NCBI RefSeq assembly: GCF_021341665.1
Contig: NZ_JAJTTH010000004.1
Span: 186,001 to 250,000 of the forward strand
Reading direction: 5' to 3'
Origin: Pseudomonas sp. Au-Pse12
GTDB taxonomy: Bacteria > Pseudomonadota > Gammaproteobacteria > Pseudomonadales > Pseudomonadaceae
DNA: 64,000 bases
Shown: one piece after another, positions 33,043-43,762 of the stretch
Layout: every line of letters begins with the position of its first letter
Numbering within the stretch: position 1 is the first letter of the stretch
Made by a program: the position numbers and the translations under genes
Notes under the pieces: model-generated
Seen by the model: the letters and a program-made list of their open reading frames with translations, nothing else
Database searches by the model: none
What the model was told of the DNA's origin: nothing

Positions 33043-34266
33043 ATGCACAGACGTCAATTGCTCAACCTGCTGTTGGCCGGTACGGCCCTGATGTTTCCCT
33101 GGAGTGTTTCCGCCGCGCAGATCCGCCATGCGCGTGTGTGGAAAGACACCGAAAAGCTGCGGCTGGTGCTCGATCTGAGCGGCCCGGTGCAGTACAAGAC
33201 CTTCACCCTGAGCGCGCCGGAGCGCGTGATCATCGATCTCAATGGCGCGCGCCTGAGCGGCGATTTCAGCCAGTTGGCCCTGGGCAATACGGTGATCCGT
33301 GCGATCCGTTCCGGGCGTTTCGGCCAGGGCGATACACGGATCGTCCTCGACCTGCGCGAGCCGGTGCAGCTCAACAGCTTTCTCCTGCCGCCCCAGGATG
33401 GCCAGGGGCATCGGCTGGTGCTGGACCTGGCCGGCGCCGCCAAGGCGCCATTGCCGATCGCCGCGGCAGCTGCACCCCTGGCCAGGCCCGAGGCGGCAAC
33501 GGGCAAGCCCCATCCCAAGCGCGACATCATCGTGGTGGTGGACCCCGGCCATGGCGGCAAGGACCCCGGCGCGGTCGGGGCCAAGGGCGAGCGGGAGAAG
33601 GATGTGGTGCTGTCCATCGCCCGCTTGCTGGCCAAGCGGCTCAAGCGGGAAAAGGGCTTCGACGTGAAGCTGGTGCGCAACGACGACTTCTTCGTGCCGC
33701 TGCGCAAGCGCGTGGAGATCGCCCGCAAGCACCAGGCCGACATGTTCATCTCGGTGCATGCCGATGCGGCGCCGCGTCTCACCGCGTCCGGTGCTTCGGT
33801 GTACGCCTTGTCCGAAGGCGGCGCGACGTCGGCCACCGCGCGTTTGATGGCCCAGCGGGAAAACGGCGCCGACCTATTGGGGGCGACCACGCTGCTCAAC
33901 CTCAAGGACAAGGATCCGATGCTGGCGGGGGTGATCGTGGACATGTCGATGAACGCCACCATCGCCGCCAGCCTGCAACTGGGCAGCACCGTGCTGGACA
34001 GCCTGTCGGGGATCACCACCCTGCACCAGAAGCGCGTGGAACAGGCGGGTTTCGCGGTGCTCAAGTCACCGGACGTGCCGTCGATCCTGGTGGAAACCGG
34101 CTTCATCTCCAACAGCCGCGACAGCCAGCGGCTGGTCACCGCGCGCCACCAGCAGGCGATTGCCGATGGCCTGTTCAACGGTCTGCAGCGTTATTTCCAG
34201 AAGAACCCGCCGGTAAACAGCTACATGGCCTGGCTCCTGGAAACAAAGAACAACCGCCCCGCGTAA
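33043..34266 (+). CDS. N-acetylmuramoyl-L-alanine amidase with AMIN domain
   Basis: A 407-residue periplasmic amidase that cleaves the bond between N-acetylmuramate and the stem peptide. The signal starts M-H-R-R-Q-L-L-N, compatible with Tat export, and ends near S-A-A-Q. The AMIN domain (about residues 25-135) binds cell wall at the septum. The amidase_3 domain starts D-P-G-H-G-G-K-D-P-G at about 167, with a Glu in V-E-I, S-V-H-A-D near 235 and E-T-G-F-I-S-N near 348. It is divergent from folE2 around the Zur box. The family is zinc-dependent, so this is likely a high-affinity or backup copy for zinc shortage. Confidence 0.93.
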   Translation: MHRRQLLNLLLAGTALMFPWSVSAAQIRHARVWKDTEKLRLVLDLSGPVQYKTFTLSAPERVIIDLNGARLSGDFSQLALGNTVIRAIRSGRFGQGDTRIVLDLREPVQLNSFLLPPQDGQGHRLVLDLAGAAKAPLPIAAAAAPLARPEAATGKPHPKRDIIVVVDPGHGGKDPGAVGAKGEREKDVVLSIARLLAKRLKREKGFDVKLVRNDDFFVPLRKRVEIARKHQADMFISVHADAAPRLTASGASVYALSEGGATSATARLMAQRENGADLLGATTLLNLKDKDPMLAGVIVDMSMNATIAASLQLGSTVLDSLSGITTLHQKRVEQAGFAVLKSPDVPSILVETGFISNSRDSQRLVTARHQQAIADGLFNGLQRYFQKNPPVNSYMAWLLETKNNRPA

Positions 34267-34273
34267 AAGCCGG

Positions 34274-34651
34274 CTAGCAGCCGCCGATGCGGCTGCAGGT
34301 GAACTGGCCGCGGCTGCCGCCGGAGCTGGAGAAGCGATTGCGCGTGGTCCAGCCCACGCGCTGGCTGTAGCCCACCCAGGCCTCGCCATCGGAGGCCAGG
34401 CCGGTGAAGAAGGTCAGTTGCCCATAGCGGCTGTTGGTCTGCGCCCAATAGCGCTTGCCGACCACCTCGAAGCCGCGCAGATAGGTGGTGCTGCCGGCGG
34501 TCGCCACACTGTAGGCATTGCCCAGTGGGTCGACGCAGGCCAGCAGGGTGGCGCTGCGGGTGCAGGTGGCCAAGGTGCCGGGCATGGCGGCAGTGGCGTG
34601 GCCGGCCAGCAGCATCAGGCTCGAAAGCAGGGTGGGCAGGACAAGGCGCAT
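34274..34651 (-). CDS. Small secreted cysteine-containing protein, zinc-regulon neighbour
   Basis: A 125-residue protein I cannot name. It has a signal peptide ending near G-H-A-T-A-A, then an aromatic- and Ser/Gly-rich mature part with cysteines at T-C-T-R-S, L-A-C-V-D and F-T-C-S-R-I-G-G-C, which could form disulfides. The gene is convergent with the amidase (7 bp apart) and its start is 77 bp from the second Zur box. Its place in the zinc block and the P. aeruginosa order (a hypothetical between the amidase and dksA2) support a real, perhaps Zur-controlled gene. Confidence 0.7.
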   Translation of the reverse strand: MRLVLPTLLSSLMLLAGHATAAMPGTLATCTRSATLLACVDPLGNAYSVATAGSTTYLRGFEVVGKRYWAQTNSRYGQLTFFTGLASDGEAWVGYSQRVGWTTRNRFSSSGGSRGQFTCSRIGGC

Positions 34652-34728
34652 GGCGATTCTCGTGGCGACAGGGGCGCAGCATCGCGCCCTTCGTCGTGGG
34701 CGGCAAGAGAGGATTGGCTAATTTGTAT

Positions 34729-34743
34729 TGTTATAATATAACA
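34729..34743. promoter_or_regulatory. Second Zur-box candidate upstream of dksA2
   Basis: TGTTATAATATAACA is a perfect 15-bp palindrome, the same as the site at 32946 except for the central base. It contains TATAAT, a perfect -10, so binding would block transcription. It is 28 bp before dksA2 and 77 bp from the divergent small secreted protein. Confidence 0.9.
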
Positions 34744-34771
34744 TCAAATAAAGCCTGACCCGTGACTCGCC

Positions 34772-35176
34772 ATGACTGAACAAGACCTCCTCGCCCAGCC
34801 CGAGGCGCACTACATGAATGAAGCCCAGCAGGGCTTCTTTCGCGAGCTGCTGCTGGCCCAGCGCAGTGATCTGCAGGAGCGCATTGCCGGTGAGTTCGAC
34901 CAGCTGCGCGAACAGGAGCCCCACAGCGACCCCGCTGACATCGGCAGCGCCGAAGAACAGCGCCAGTGGCAACTGCGCCTGCTGGAGCGGGAAAAGAAGC
35001 TTCTGGACAAGATCGACGAGGCACTGGAACGCCTGGCCCGTGGCGAATACGGCTGGTGCCGCGACACCGGCGAGCCGATTGGCCTCAAGCGCCTGCTGCT
35101 GCGGCCCACCGCCACCCTGTGTATCGAAGCCAAAGAACGCCAAGAGCTGCGCGAACGCCATCAACGGGCGCTTTGA
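34772..35176 (+). CDS. dksA2: DksA2, zinc-finger-less DksA paralogue
   Basis: A 134-residue RNA polymerase secondary-channel protein that helps ppGpp control rRNA and stress promoters. A long coiled-coil (about residues 20-95) ends in the family segment [16 protein letters not shown]. The globular part keeps only two of four zinc cysteines: G-W-C-R-D-T-G and T-L-C-I-E-A, where DksA has C-x2-C pairs. This is the known form that works without zinc. It lies next to a Zur box. The start is the conserved M-T-E-Q form at 34772. Confidence 0.95.
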   Translation: MTEQDLLAQPEAHYMNEAQQGFFRELLLAQRSDLQERIAGEFDQLREQEPHSDPADIGSAEEQRQWQLRLLEREKKLLDKIDEALERLARGEYGWCRDTGEPIGLKRLLLRPTATLCIEAKERQELRERHQRAL

Positions 35177-35205
35177 CCCAGCCGCGACCTGATGAGGAAC
35201 CCACC

Positions 35206-36413
<1,208 letters not shown>

Positions 36414-36414
<1 letters not shown>

Positions 36415-37121
36415 TGCTGACCCTGAGTTCCCCGGTGACCCCGTTGGTCAATGCGCTGCCGGCCAAGTGGCTGTTGCGGCCCAGCGTGGTGCCCCTGGTT
36501 TCTCGTCGCCAGGCGATCGGCGCAACCCCGGCGGTACTGGCCGAGGTGTTGGAGGATGACGTCAACCTCGGCCTCTGGCAGCGGCGGTTGCCGGCCCATA
36601 TCGCCGATTTCGGCGAGTTGCTGCTGTCCCTGAACCAGCCGTTGGCCGAGTCGCTGTCGCTGGAGCTGCCGGATGAAGATGCCCTGCCGAACCTGCAGGG
36701 ACTGGCGTCGGGCTTCAGTGACTTGCACGGCTATGACGGCTTTATCGCCGACGTTTCCTGGCTGGTCAGCGCCTTTGCCTGCCTGTTGGGCGCAAAGCGC
36801 GTGGGCTTGCGCTTGCGGGTCCTGGACAAGGCCATGTGCCCGCGCTTTCACGTCGACCATGTGCCCGTGCGCCTGATCACCACTTACGCCGGGATTGGCA
36901 GCCAGTGGTTGCGCGAGGGGGCGATGGACCGTCGGCAACTGGGACAGGCCAGCGCTGAACCCCGAGACCCGGCGCTGATCCAGCAGATCGGCAGCGGTGA
37001 GGTGGCGCTGTTCAAGGGCGAGAAGTGGCACGGCAACGAAGGTTTCGGCCTGATCCACCGTTCGCCGCAACCGGCGCCGGGGGAGCGCCGGCTGATCCTT
37101 ACCCTTGATTGGCTGGGTTGA
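36414..37121 (+). CDS. DUF1826 domain-containing protein
   Basis: A 235-residue protein of unknown function, assigned to DUF1826 by its place and the C-P-R-F-H-V-D-H-V-P segment (about residues 142-151) followed by Y-A-G-I-G-S-Q-W and H-R-S-P. A Cys/His/Asp-rich segment such as this could bind metal or a 2-oxoglutarate-like cofactor, but that is not proven. It is translationally coupled to the COG0523 GTPase upstream (shared TGATG), so it may be the GTPase's partner or client in the zinc response. Confidence 0.85.
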
Positions 37122-37233
37122 CCCAGGCGGCGCGCTCAGGAACGGCGTCTCCTGCGACGTCGGAGCGCGCGGGTTTTCGCCCTGCTCGGGAAGGGCGTAG
37201 CATCCCTTCACAGGCTTTCCGGACCCCCTTCCC

Positions 37234-38202
37234 ATGTTGCAGAACATTCCCACCCACGTGATTGCCGGCCCCCTGGGCGCCGGCAAGACCAGCCTGATCC
37301 GCCATCTGTTGAGCCAGCGCCCGGCCGATGAACGCTGGGCGGTGCTGATCAATGAGTTCGGCCAGATTGGCCTGGACGCGGCCTTGCTGACTCAGGATGA
37401 AGATGGCATCGCCCTCGGCGAAGTGGCCGGTGGCTGCCTGTGCTGTGTCAACGGCGCGCCGTTTCAGGTTGGCCTTGGCCGCCTGCTGCGCAAGGCCAGG
37501 CCGGACCGGCTGTTTATCGAACCCTCGGGCCTCGGCCACCCGGCGCAGCTGCTCAAGCAACTGAGTGCCGCGCCCTGGCAAGGCGTGCTGGCGGTGCAGC
37601 CCTGTGTGCTGGTGCTCGATGCCCAGGCACTGGCGGCGGGCAAACCGTTGCCCCAGGCGCAGCAGGATGCGCTGGCCAGCGCCGGTCTGCTGGTGTTGAA
37701 CAAGGATGAACTGCTCAGCGACAGCGATCGGCTGCGGGTATTGGAACAACTGCCGGATGTTCCCTTGTTCTGGACCCGCCACGCCGCGTTGCCCCTGGCC
37801 GAGTTGCCGGGGCTGGAGGCCAGCGCCAGTGCCGGCGCGGCGCTGGAGCAGCTGGATATTCCTCGGGGGGTGGCGCAACTGCCGGCGCTGTGGAGCGACC
37901 CTGCGCTGCCGATCTGCCTCAGCCAGGCCCAGGAGGATGGCTGGAGCATTGGCTGGCGCTGGCATCCGAGCCAGCAGTTCGACCTGGCCCGCATCGAGCA
38001 CTGGTTGCAGAACCTCGACTGGCGCCGGGCCAAGCTGGTGATCCACAGCGACCAGGGCTGGCGTTCGGGCAACGGGCTGGACAATTCACCGCTGAACTGG
38101 CTGCCCAGCGAATGGCGCCGGGATTCGCGCCTGGAGTTGATCTTCAGCACGCCTCAGGACATGGCCGCGCTGCAAGCCAGCCTCGACGCCTGCCGCCTGT
38201 AG
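37234..38202 (+). CDS. Second COG0523 (CobW-family) GTPase
   Basis: A 322-residue G3E-family GTPase, clearly different from the one at 35206. It has Walker A G-P-L-G-A-G-K-T-S near residue 12, metal motif G-G-C-L-C-C near 70, and the guanine site N-K-D-E near 157. It follows DUF1826 by 112 bp and is probably in the same zinc-linked block, but no Zur box lies directly before it. Cobalamin context is absent, so a zinc chaperone role is more likely than CobW. Confidence 0.9.
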   Translation: MLQNIPTHVIAGPLGAGKTSLIRHLLSQRPADERWAVLINEFGQIGLDAALLTQDEDGIALGEVAGGCLCCVNGAPFQVGLGRLLRKARPDRLFIEPSGLGHPAQLLKQLSAAPWQGVLAVQPCVLVLDAQALAAGKPLPQAQQDALASAGLLVLNKDELLSDSDRLRVLEQLPDVPLFWTRHAALPLAELPGLEASASAGAALEQLDIPRGVAQLPALWSDPALPICLSQAQEDGWSIGWRWHPSQQFDLARIEHWLQNLDWRRAKLVIHSDQGWRSGNGLDNSPLNWLPSEWRRDSRLELIFSTPQDMAALQASLDACRL

Positions 38203-38223
38203 GCGCCAGCTTGCCGGCGAATC

Positions 38224-38616
38224 TCACGGCTTGAACTTGCGATGCTCTTCACGCCACTGGCTCAGCTCGATCACCTCGGCGCTGGGCAGCGGCTCCTTGG
38301 CCTCGAACGGGTAGGGCGCCAGTTCGATATGGGCGCTGTGGGCACCAAACTGGGTGATGGTGCCAGCATGGCGAGTTTCGCCAGTCACGGTGAACTCGAA
38401 GTTGTAGACCCGCGCCAGGCGCCGCCGGCCATTGGCATCCTTGACCAGACCGATACGCTTGAGCGCGACGTTGCCGTCCAGCAGCTCGATGTCGAGCCGC
38501 GCGCAATGCTGCTTGACCCGCTCCAGCGCGCGCTCGCGCAGGCCGTGGTTGTGCCACAGCCAGGCCGCTGCGGTGGCCAGCAGCATCAGCACAAAGATGT
38601 TTCCAAGGGTCAGCAT
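38224..38616 (-). CDS. DUF3301 domain-containing membrane protein
   Basis: A 130-residue protein with one N-terminal membrane helix (M-L-T-L-G-N-I-F-V-L-M-L-L) and a small soluble domain rich in R, H and E. It is the DUF3301 family, function unknown. I place the start at ATG 38616 with GGAG nine bases upstream. The in-frame TTG at 38631 overlaps that site and is rejected. It is convergent with the second COG0523 gene, with REP-like sequence (GCCAGCTTGCCGGCGA) in the 21-bp gap. Confidence 0.85.
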   Translation of the reverse strand: MLTLGNIFVLMLLATAAAWLWHNHGLRERALERVKQHCARLDIELLDGNVALKRIGLVKDANGRRRLARVYNFEFTVTGETRHAGTITQFGAHSAHIELAPYPFEAKEPLPSAEVIELSQWREEHRKFKP

Positions 38617-38733
38617 GAAGGTTTGCTCCAACGAGGTGGCGTCAGCTTAACTGCGACTCCGGTCTGTCGTACAGGCTGCGTTTAGTCGCATACTGCGCGG
38701 CTTGAATTCCACCGGTTTTATGGAAAATCCTGC

Positions 38734-39606
38734 ATGAAACGTACGCCTCACCTGCTCGCGATCCAGTCCCATGTGGTTTTCGGCCACGCCGGCAACAGCG
38801 CCGCGGTATTCCCCATGCAGCGGGTCGGGGTGAAGGTCTGGCCACTGAACACGGTGCAGTTTTCCAACCACACTCAGTATGGCCAGTGGACCGGAGAAGT
38901 GCTGGCGCCGCAGCAGATTCCCGAGTTGGTGGAAGGCATTGCCAGCATCGGCGAGCTGGGCAACTGCGACGCGATCCTGTCCGGCTACCTGGGCAGTGCG
39001 GCCCAGGGCCGGGCGATTCTCAGCGGCGTGGCGCGGATCAAGGCGGCCAACCCCAAGGCCCTGTACTTGTGCGATCCGGTGATGGGCCACCCGGAAAAGG
39101 GCTGCAGCGTACCGGCCGAAGTCAGTGATTTCCTGCTCGACGAAGCGCTGGTCATGGCGGATTTTCTCTGTCCCAACCAGCTGGAGCTGGACAGCTTCTG
39201 CGGGCGCAAGCCGCAATCACTGTTCGACTGCCTGGGCATGGCCCGCTCCCTGCTGGAGAAGGGCCCCAAGGCGGTGCTGGTCAAGCACCTGGATTACCCG
39301 GGTAAGCTGGCGGAAGGTTTCGAGATGCTGCTGGTGACCGCGGAAGGCAGCTGGCACCTGCGCCGCCCGCTGCTGGCATTCCCGCGACAGCCGGTGGGCG
39401 TGGGCGACCTGACTTCGGGTCTGTTCCTGGCCCGGGTGTTGTTGGGTGACAGCCTGGTGGCGGCGTTCGAATTCACCGCCGCGGCGGTGCATGAAGTGCT
39501 GCTGGAAACCCAGGCCTGCGCCAGCTACGAGCTGGAGCTGGTGCGGGCCCAGGATCGTATCGCCCATCCACGGGTGCGCTTCGAGGCCACGCCGCTCGGC
39601 TTCTGA
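38734..39606 (+). CDS. pdxY: Pyridoxal kinase PdxY
   Basis: A 290-residue kinase of the ribokinase-like family that phosphorylates pyridoxal in vitamin B6 salvage. It starts [22 protein letters not shown], the family opening, and carries the C-D-P-V-M-G segment near residue 112 and the anion hole G-V-G-D-L-T-S-G near 224. Length matches PdxY. Confidence 0.96.
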   Translation: MKRTPHLLAIQSHVVFGHAGNSAAVFPMQRVGVKVWPLNTVQFSNHTQYGQWTGEVLAPQQIPELVEGIASIGELGNCDAILSGYLGSAAQGRAILSGVARIKAANPKALYLCDPVMGHPEKGCSVPAEVSDFLLDEALVMADFLCPNQLELDSFCGRKPQSLFDCLGMARSLLEKGPKAVLVKHLDYPGKLAEGFEMLLVTAEGSWHLRRPLLAFPRQPVGVGDLTSGLFLARVLLGDSLVAAFEFTAAAVHEVLLETQACASYELELVRAQDRIAHPRVRFEATPLGF

Positions 39607-39614
39607 GGCTGGGC

Positions 39615-41027
39615 TCAGGCCTGCTCGGAAAACTGCACGGTCGGCGCCGGCTGGCGAAAGCCCCGGGTGTGCGCTGCCAGGTACAGCAGGCCCAGGGCGA
39701 ACCACGCCAGGCCGATGCCCAGGGTCAGCGCCGAGAGGCTGGTCCACAGCCAGACGATCAGGGCGAAACCGACCAACGGCAACAGGCCGTATTGCCACAG
39801 CCGCGCTGTGCTGCGCGGCTGGCCCTGGCCCAGGTGGCTCTTGATCACCGCCAGGTTGACCACCGAGAACGCCACCAGCGCGCCGAAACTGATCATCGAC
39901 GCCAGGGTGGTGAGGTCGATGACCACCGCCAGCAACGACACCAGCGACACCAGGACAATGGCGACCACCGGGGTCTTGTAGCGTTCGGACAGGGTGCCGA
40001 ATACCCGCCGTGGCAGGATGCCGTCGCGGCCCATGCTGAACAGGATGCGCGACACCGAGGCCTGGGACGCCAGGGCCGAACCGGCGGCGCCGGCAACATA
40101 AGTGGCGGTGAAGAACATCTCCAGGAAGCGTCCGCCGGCGTGCAGCATCACTTCGCTGGCCGCCGAGTCGGCGTCCTTGAAGCTGCTGCCGGGGAACGCC
40201 AGCTGGCTGGTCATGGCCAGCAGGATGAACAACAGGCCGGCGCCCAGGGTGGTGATGACGATTGCCCGCGGGATGTCCCGGCGCGGGTCGCGGGTTTCCT
40301 CGGCCAGGGTCGATACCGCGTCAAAGCCGAGGAACGACAGGCACAGCACCGCCGCCCCGGCCATCAGCGGCAACAGCCCGCCCTGGCTGCCATCGCCGAC
40401 CCAGGGCGCGCTCAGGTCCAGGTTTTCGGCGCCCGCCAGCTGGCGGATCACCAGGCCCACGAACACCACCACGAAGACCATCTGCGCGCAGACGATCAGG
40501 TTGCTCATGCTCGACACCGAGCCGATGCCGCGAATGTTCAGCAGCGTCACCAGACCAATGGTCGCCACCACGAAGACCCAGGCCGGCACGGCAGGGAAGG
40601 CCAGGTTGAGGAACAGGCCGATCACCAGGTAGTTGATCATCGGCAGAAACAGATAATCCAGCAGCAGTGACCAGCCGGCGAGAAAGCCGATGCCCGGGCC
40701 GAAGCTGAGGCTGGCGTAGGAATAGGCCGAGCCGGCAATCGGGTATTTTTTAACCATGAAGCTGTAGGAAAGGGCGGTGAAGATCATCGCCAGCAGGGTG
40801 ATCACATAGGCTGCGGCGGTACGCCCGCCGGTGATCTGGGTGACCACGCCGTAGGTGGTGAAGACGGTCAGCGGGACCATGTACACCAGGCCGAAGAACA
40901 CCAGGGCCGGCAGGCCGAGGATGCGTCGCAACGAGGTGCCCTGGGCACTGTGGGTGAAGCCGCCATCGAGGCTGGCGTTAGTGGCGGACGCAGGGGGGCT
41001 GCTGGAGAGAGCATTGGCGCTGGGCAT
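39615..41027 (-). CDS. APC family amino-acid permease
   Basis: A 470-residue inner-membrane transporter with 12 hydrophobic helices. The first contains L-P-A-L-V-F-F-G-L-V-Y-M-V-P, and the conserved region has F-L-G-F-D-A-V-S-T-L-A-E-E near residue 220, as in APC permeases of the YeeF/PuuP kind. The substrate is not determined. ATG at 41027 is chosen because it gives a short soluble N-terminus; a longer ORF to 41195 lacks support. It is convergent with pdxY. Confidence 0.92.
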   Translation of the reverse strand: MPSANALSSSPPASATNASLDGGFTHSAQGTSLRRILGLPALVFFGLVYMVPLTVFTTYGVVTQITGGRTAAAYVITLLAMIFTALSYSFMVKKYPIAGSAYSYASLSFGPGIGFLAGWSLLLDYLFLPMINYLVIGLFLNLAFPAVPAWVFVVATIGLVTLLNIRGIGSVSSMSNLIVCAQMVFVVVFVGLVIRQLAGAENLDLSAPWVGDGSQGGLLPLMAGAAVLCLSFLGFDAVSTLAEETRDPRRDIPRAIVITTLGAGLLFILLAMTSQLAFPGSSFKDADSAASEVMLHAGGRFLEMFFTATYVAGAAGSALASQASVSRILFSMGRDGILPRRVFGTLSERYKTPVVAIVLVSLVSLLAVVIDLTTLASMISFGALVAFSVVNLAVIKSHLGQGQPRSTARLWQYGLLPLVGFALIVWLWTSLSALTLGIGLAWFALGLLYLAAHTRGFRQPAPTVQFSEQA

Positions 41028-41219
41028 TTTTATTGTTCTCACGCGTTCGTGGGCTCGAAGGCTCCCTGGACAGGGAGTGCGTTTGTGCCTTGCCCTTCGA
41101 TTCTGGCAGCGGCGCCCGGAGGGCATAACTCTCGATGTGGTCAAAAAGGGATGGATCTGGCCATTCGGGATGACCGCAGAAGCCTGCTGGAACATGCGGG
41201 AGGGGAAGCAGCGGGGCTA

Positions 41220-41705
41220 TCAAGGACCGTCGGCCTTGATTTCCCGGTAGCGCTGTTCCAGTTCCTGGCGGATCTGCCGGCGCTGCCGGGCCTGGATGAA
41301 GCGCCGCTTGCCGTCGGCGGTCTCGGGCTGCAACGGCGGCACCTGGGCCGGTTTGCGCTGGTCGTCCACCGCCACCATGGTGAAGAAGCAGCTGTTGGTG
41401 TGGCGCACCGAACGCTCGCGGATGTTCTCGGTGACCACCTTGATGCCCACCTCCATGGAGGTGTTGCCGGTGTAGTTGACCGAGGCCAGGAAGGTCACCA
41501 GTTCGCCGACATGCACCGGCTCGCGGAAGATCACCTGGTCCACCGACAAGGTCACCACGTAGCGGCCGGCGTAACGGCTGGCGCAGGCATAGGCGACTTC
41601 GTCGAGGTACTTGAGCAGGGTGCCGCCGTGGACATTGCCAGAGAAATTGGCCATGTCAGGGGTCATCAATACCGTCATCGACAGCTGGGCGTTTCCGGGT
41701 TCCAT
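41220..41705 (-). CDS. Acyl-CoA thioesterase (hotdog fold, YciA/BFIT-like)
   Basis: A 161-residue hotdog-fold thioesterase. It contains N-V-H-G-G-T-L-L-K-Y-L-D-E near residue 25, the acyl-CoA thioesterase signature with catalytic Asp, and V-T-L-S-V-D-Q-V-I-F-R-E-P later. It would hydrolyse acyl-CoA in the cytoplasm. C-terminal Q-R-R-Q-I-R-Q-E-L extension is helical. The upstream 287-bp region to 41992 holds no further gene or clear repeat. Confidence 0.92.
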   Translation of the reverse strand: MEPGNAQLSMTVLMTPDMANFSGNVHGGTLLKYLDEVAYACASRYAGRYVVTLSVDQVIFREPVHVGELVTFLASVNYTGNTSMEVGIKVVTENIRERSVRHTNSCFFTMVAVDDQRKPAQVPPLQPETADGKRRFIQARQRRQIRQELEQRYREIKADGP

Positions 41706-41992
41706 AGCACACTCACGGTTCTAGGCAGGGGTTGCTGAAGCACCTCTGCGGGTGCTGGTTTCAAGGGTTTTCAAACCATCGATAACGGGACGCCGGCCCG
41801 CGTCGTGCCGTCACGCTCCGGTGGATCTGTTTCCATATATTGCACCGCCTTTCTGCCGGAAGTCGCGGTGTTAACCTGCAAAACACCCGTTCCAGGGCTT
41901 TTTCCGCTAGTCATCAGGACAAATCTTTCGGCTGATCAGAATATTCTTTTTAGGCGATCACACCCGCCCAGCATTCAAGGAGAGCCCCGGCC

Positions 41993-43756
41993 ATGCATGC
42001 CATCAGCTTCATTCAGGACCTGGCCGTGATCATGCTGGTCGCCGGTGTGGTGACCATTCTCTTTCACCGGCTCAAGCAACCGGTGGTGCTGGGCTACATC
42101 GTCGCCGGCTTCATCATTGGCCCGCACACTCCGCCCTTCGGGCTGATCCACGATGAACAGACGATCAAGACCCTGGCCGAGCTCGGGGTGATCTTCCTGA
42201 TGTTTTGCCTGGGGCTGGAATTCAGCCTGCGGAAACTGTTCAAGGTCGGGGCTACGGCGTTCATCGCGGCGTTCCTGGAAATCGTCCTGATGATCTGGAT
42301 CGGCTACGAGATCGGCCGCTGGTTCGACTGGAGCACCATGGATTCGCTGTTCCTCGGGGCGATCCTGGCCATTTCCTCCACCACCATCATCGTCAAGGCG
42401 CTGAACGACCTGAAGATGAAGAATGAGCGCTTTGCCCAGCTGATCTTCGGCGTGCTGATCGTCGAGGACATCCTCGGCATTGGCATCATCGCCTTGCTGT
42501 CGAGCATCGCCGTCAGCGGCACGGTGAGTTCCGGCGAGGTGTTTTCCACGGTCGGCAAGCTCTCGCTGTTCATGATCGTGGCCCTGGTGGTCGGCATCCT
42601 GCTGGTGCCGCGCCTGCTGGCCTACGTGGCCAAGTTCGACAGCAACGAGATGCTGCTGATCACCGTGCTGGGGCTGTGTTTCGGCTTCTGCCTGCTGGTG
42701 GTCAAGCTGGAGTACAGCATGGTCCTGGGGGCCTTCTTGATCGGTGCGATCATGGCCGAATCCCGCCAGTTGCTGAAGATCGAGCAACTGATCGAGCCGG
42801 TTCGCGATCTGTTCAGCGCGATCTTCTTCGTCGCCATCGGCCTGATGATCGACCCGCAGATCCTCCTGCAATACGCCTGGCCGATTGCCGTGATCACGGT
42901 GGCGGTGGTGCTGGGCAAGATGCTGTCCTGCGGCATGGGCGCCTTTATCGCAGGCAATGACGGACGTACCTCCCTGCGAGTGGGGATGGGCCTGTCACAG
43001 ATTGGCGAGTTTTCCTTCATCATTGCCGCCTTGGGCATGACCTTGCAGGTCACCAGCGATTTCCTCTACCCGGTGGCGGTCGCGGTTTCCGCGATCACCA
43101 CCTTGCTCACGCCCTACCTGATCCGTGCCGCGGACCCGTTGTCGCTGAAGCTGGCGGGGGTTGTGCCCCAGCGCCTGAGCCGGGTGCTGGGGATGTATGG
43201 CGAGTGGCTGCGCAGCATCCAGCCTCAGGGCGAGGGCGCGCTGCTGGCGTCGATGATCCGCAAGATCCTGCTGCAAGTGGGGGTGAACCTGGCGCTGGTG
43301 GTGGCGATCTTCTTTTCCGGCGGTTATTTCGCCAAGCGCATTGGCGCCTATCTGCAAGATTGGGTCAGCGAACCCAGCTGGCAGAAGGCGCTGATCTGGG
43401 GCGGGGCGCTGCTGTTGTCGCTGCCATTCCTGATTGCCGCCTATCGCAAGCTCAAGGCGCTGTCGATGTTGCTGGCGGAGATGGGGGTCAAGGCGGAAAT
43501 GGCCGGGCGTCATACCCAGCGGGTGCGTCGGGTGATCGCCGAGGTGATCCCGATCCTCTCGTTGCTGGTGATCTTCCTGCTGCTGGCGGCCTTGTCGTCG
43601 AGCATCCTGCCGACCCTGGAGCTGCTGGTGCTGATCGCCGTAGTGGCGGCGGCGGTGGCGGCCGTGTTGTGGCGCTGGTTCATTCGTGTGCACACGCGGA
43701 TGCAGGTGGCACTGATCGAGACCTTCGACCACAGCAAGGACAACGGTGGACATTGA
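41993..43756 (+). CDS. CPA2 family cation:proton antiporter (KefB-like, without RCK domain)
   Basis: A 587-residue membrane protein. The N-terminal 380 residues are a Na+/H+ exchanger domain with about 12 helices (G-Y-I-V-A-G-F-I-I-G-P near 35, F-C-L-G-L-E-F-S near 73). After it come three or four additional helices and a basic linker, but no NAD-binding TrkA/RCK domain as in KefB/KefC. It likely exchanges K+ or Na+ for protons. A helix-pairing hairpin follows the stop. Confidence 0.9.
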   Translation: MHAISFIQDLAVIMLVAGVVTILFHRLKQPVVLGYIVAGFIIGPHTPPFGLIHDEQTIKTLAELGVIFLMFCLGLEFSLRKLFKVGATAFIAAFLEIVLMIWIGYEIGRWFDWSTMDSLFLGAILAISSTTIIVKALNDLKMKNERFAQLIFGVLIVEDILGIGIIALLSSIAVSGTVSSGEVFSTVGKLSLFMIVALVVGILLVPRLLAYVAKFDSNEMLLITVLGLCFGFCLLVVKLEYSMVLGAFLIGAIMAESRQLLKIEQLIEPVRDLFSAIFFVAIGLMIDPQILLQYAWPIAVITVAVVLGKMLSCGMGAFIAGNDGRTSLRVGMGLSQIGEFSFIIAALGMTLQVTSDFLYPVAVAVSAITTLLTPYLIRAADPLSLKLAGVVPQRLSRVLGMYGEWLRSIQPQGEGALLASMIRKILLQVGVNLALVVAIFFSGGYFAKRIGAYLQDWVSEPSWQKALIWGGALLLSLPFLIAAYRKLKALSMLLAEMGVKAEMAGRHTQRVRRVIAEVIPILSLLVIFLLLAALSSSILPTLELLVLIAVVAAAVAAVLWRWFIRVHTRMQVALIETFDHSKDNGGH

Positions 43757-43762
43757 CCTTGC

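Noticed and set aside
37234-38202. cobW cobalamin gene
   Set aside because: No cobalamin biosynthesis gene is near; all neighbours are zinc-linked, so the general COG0523 assignment is safer.
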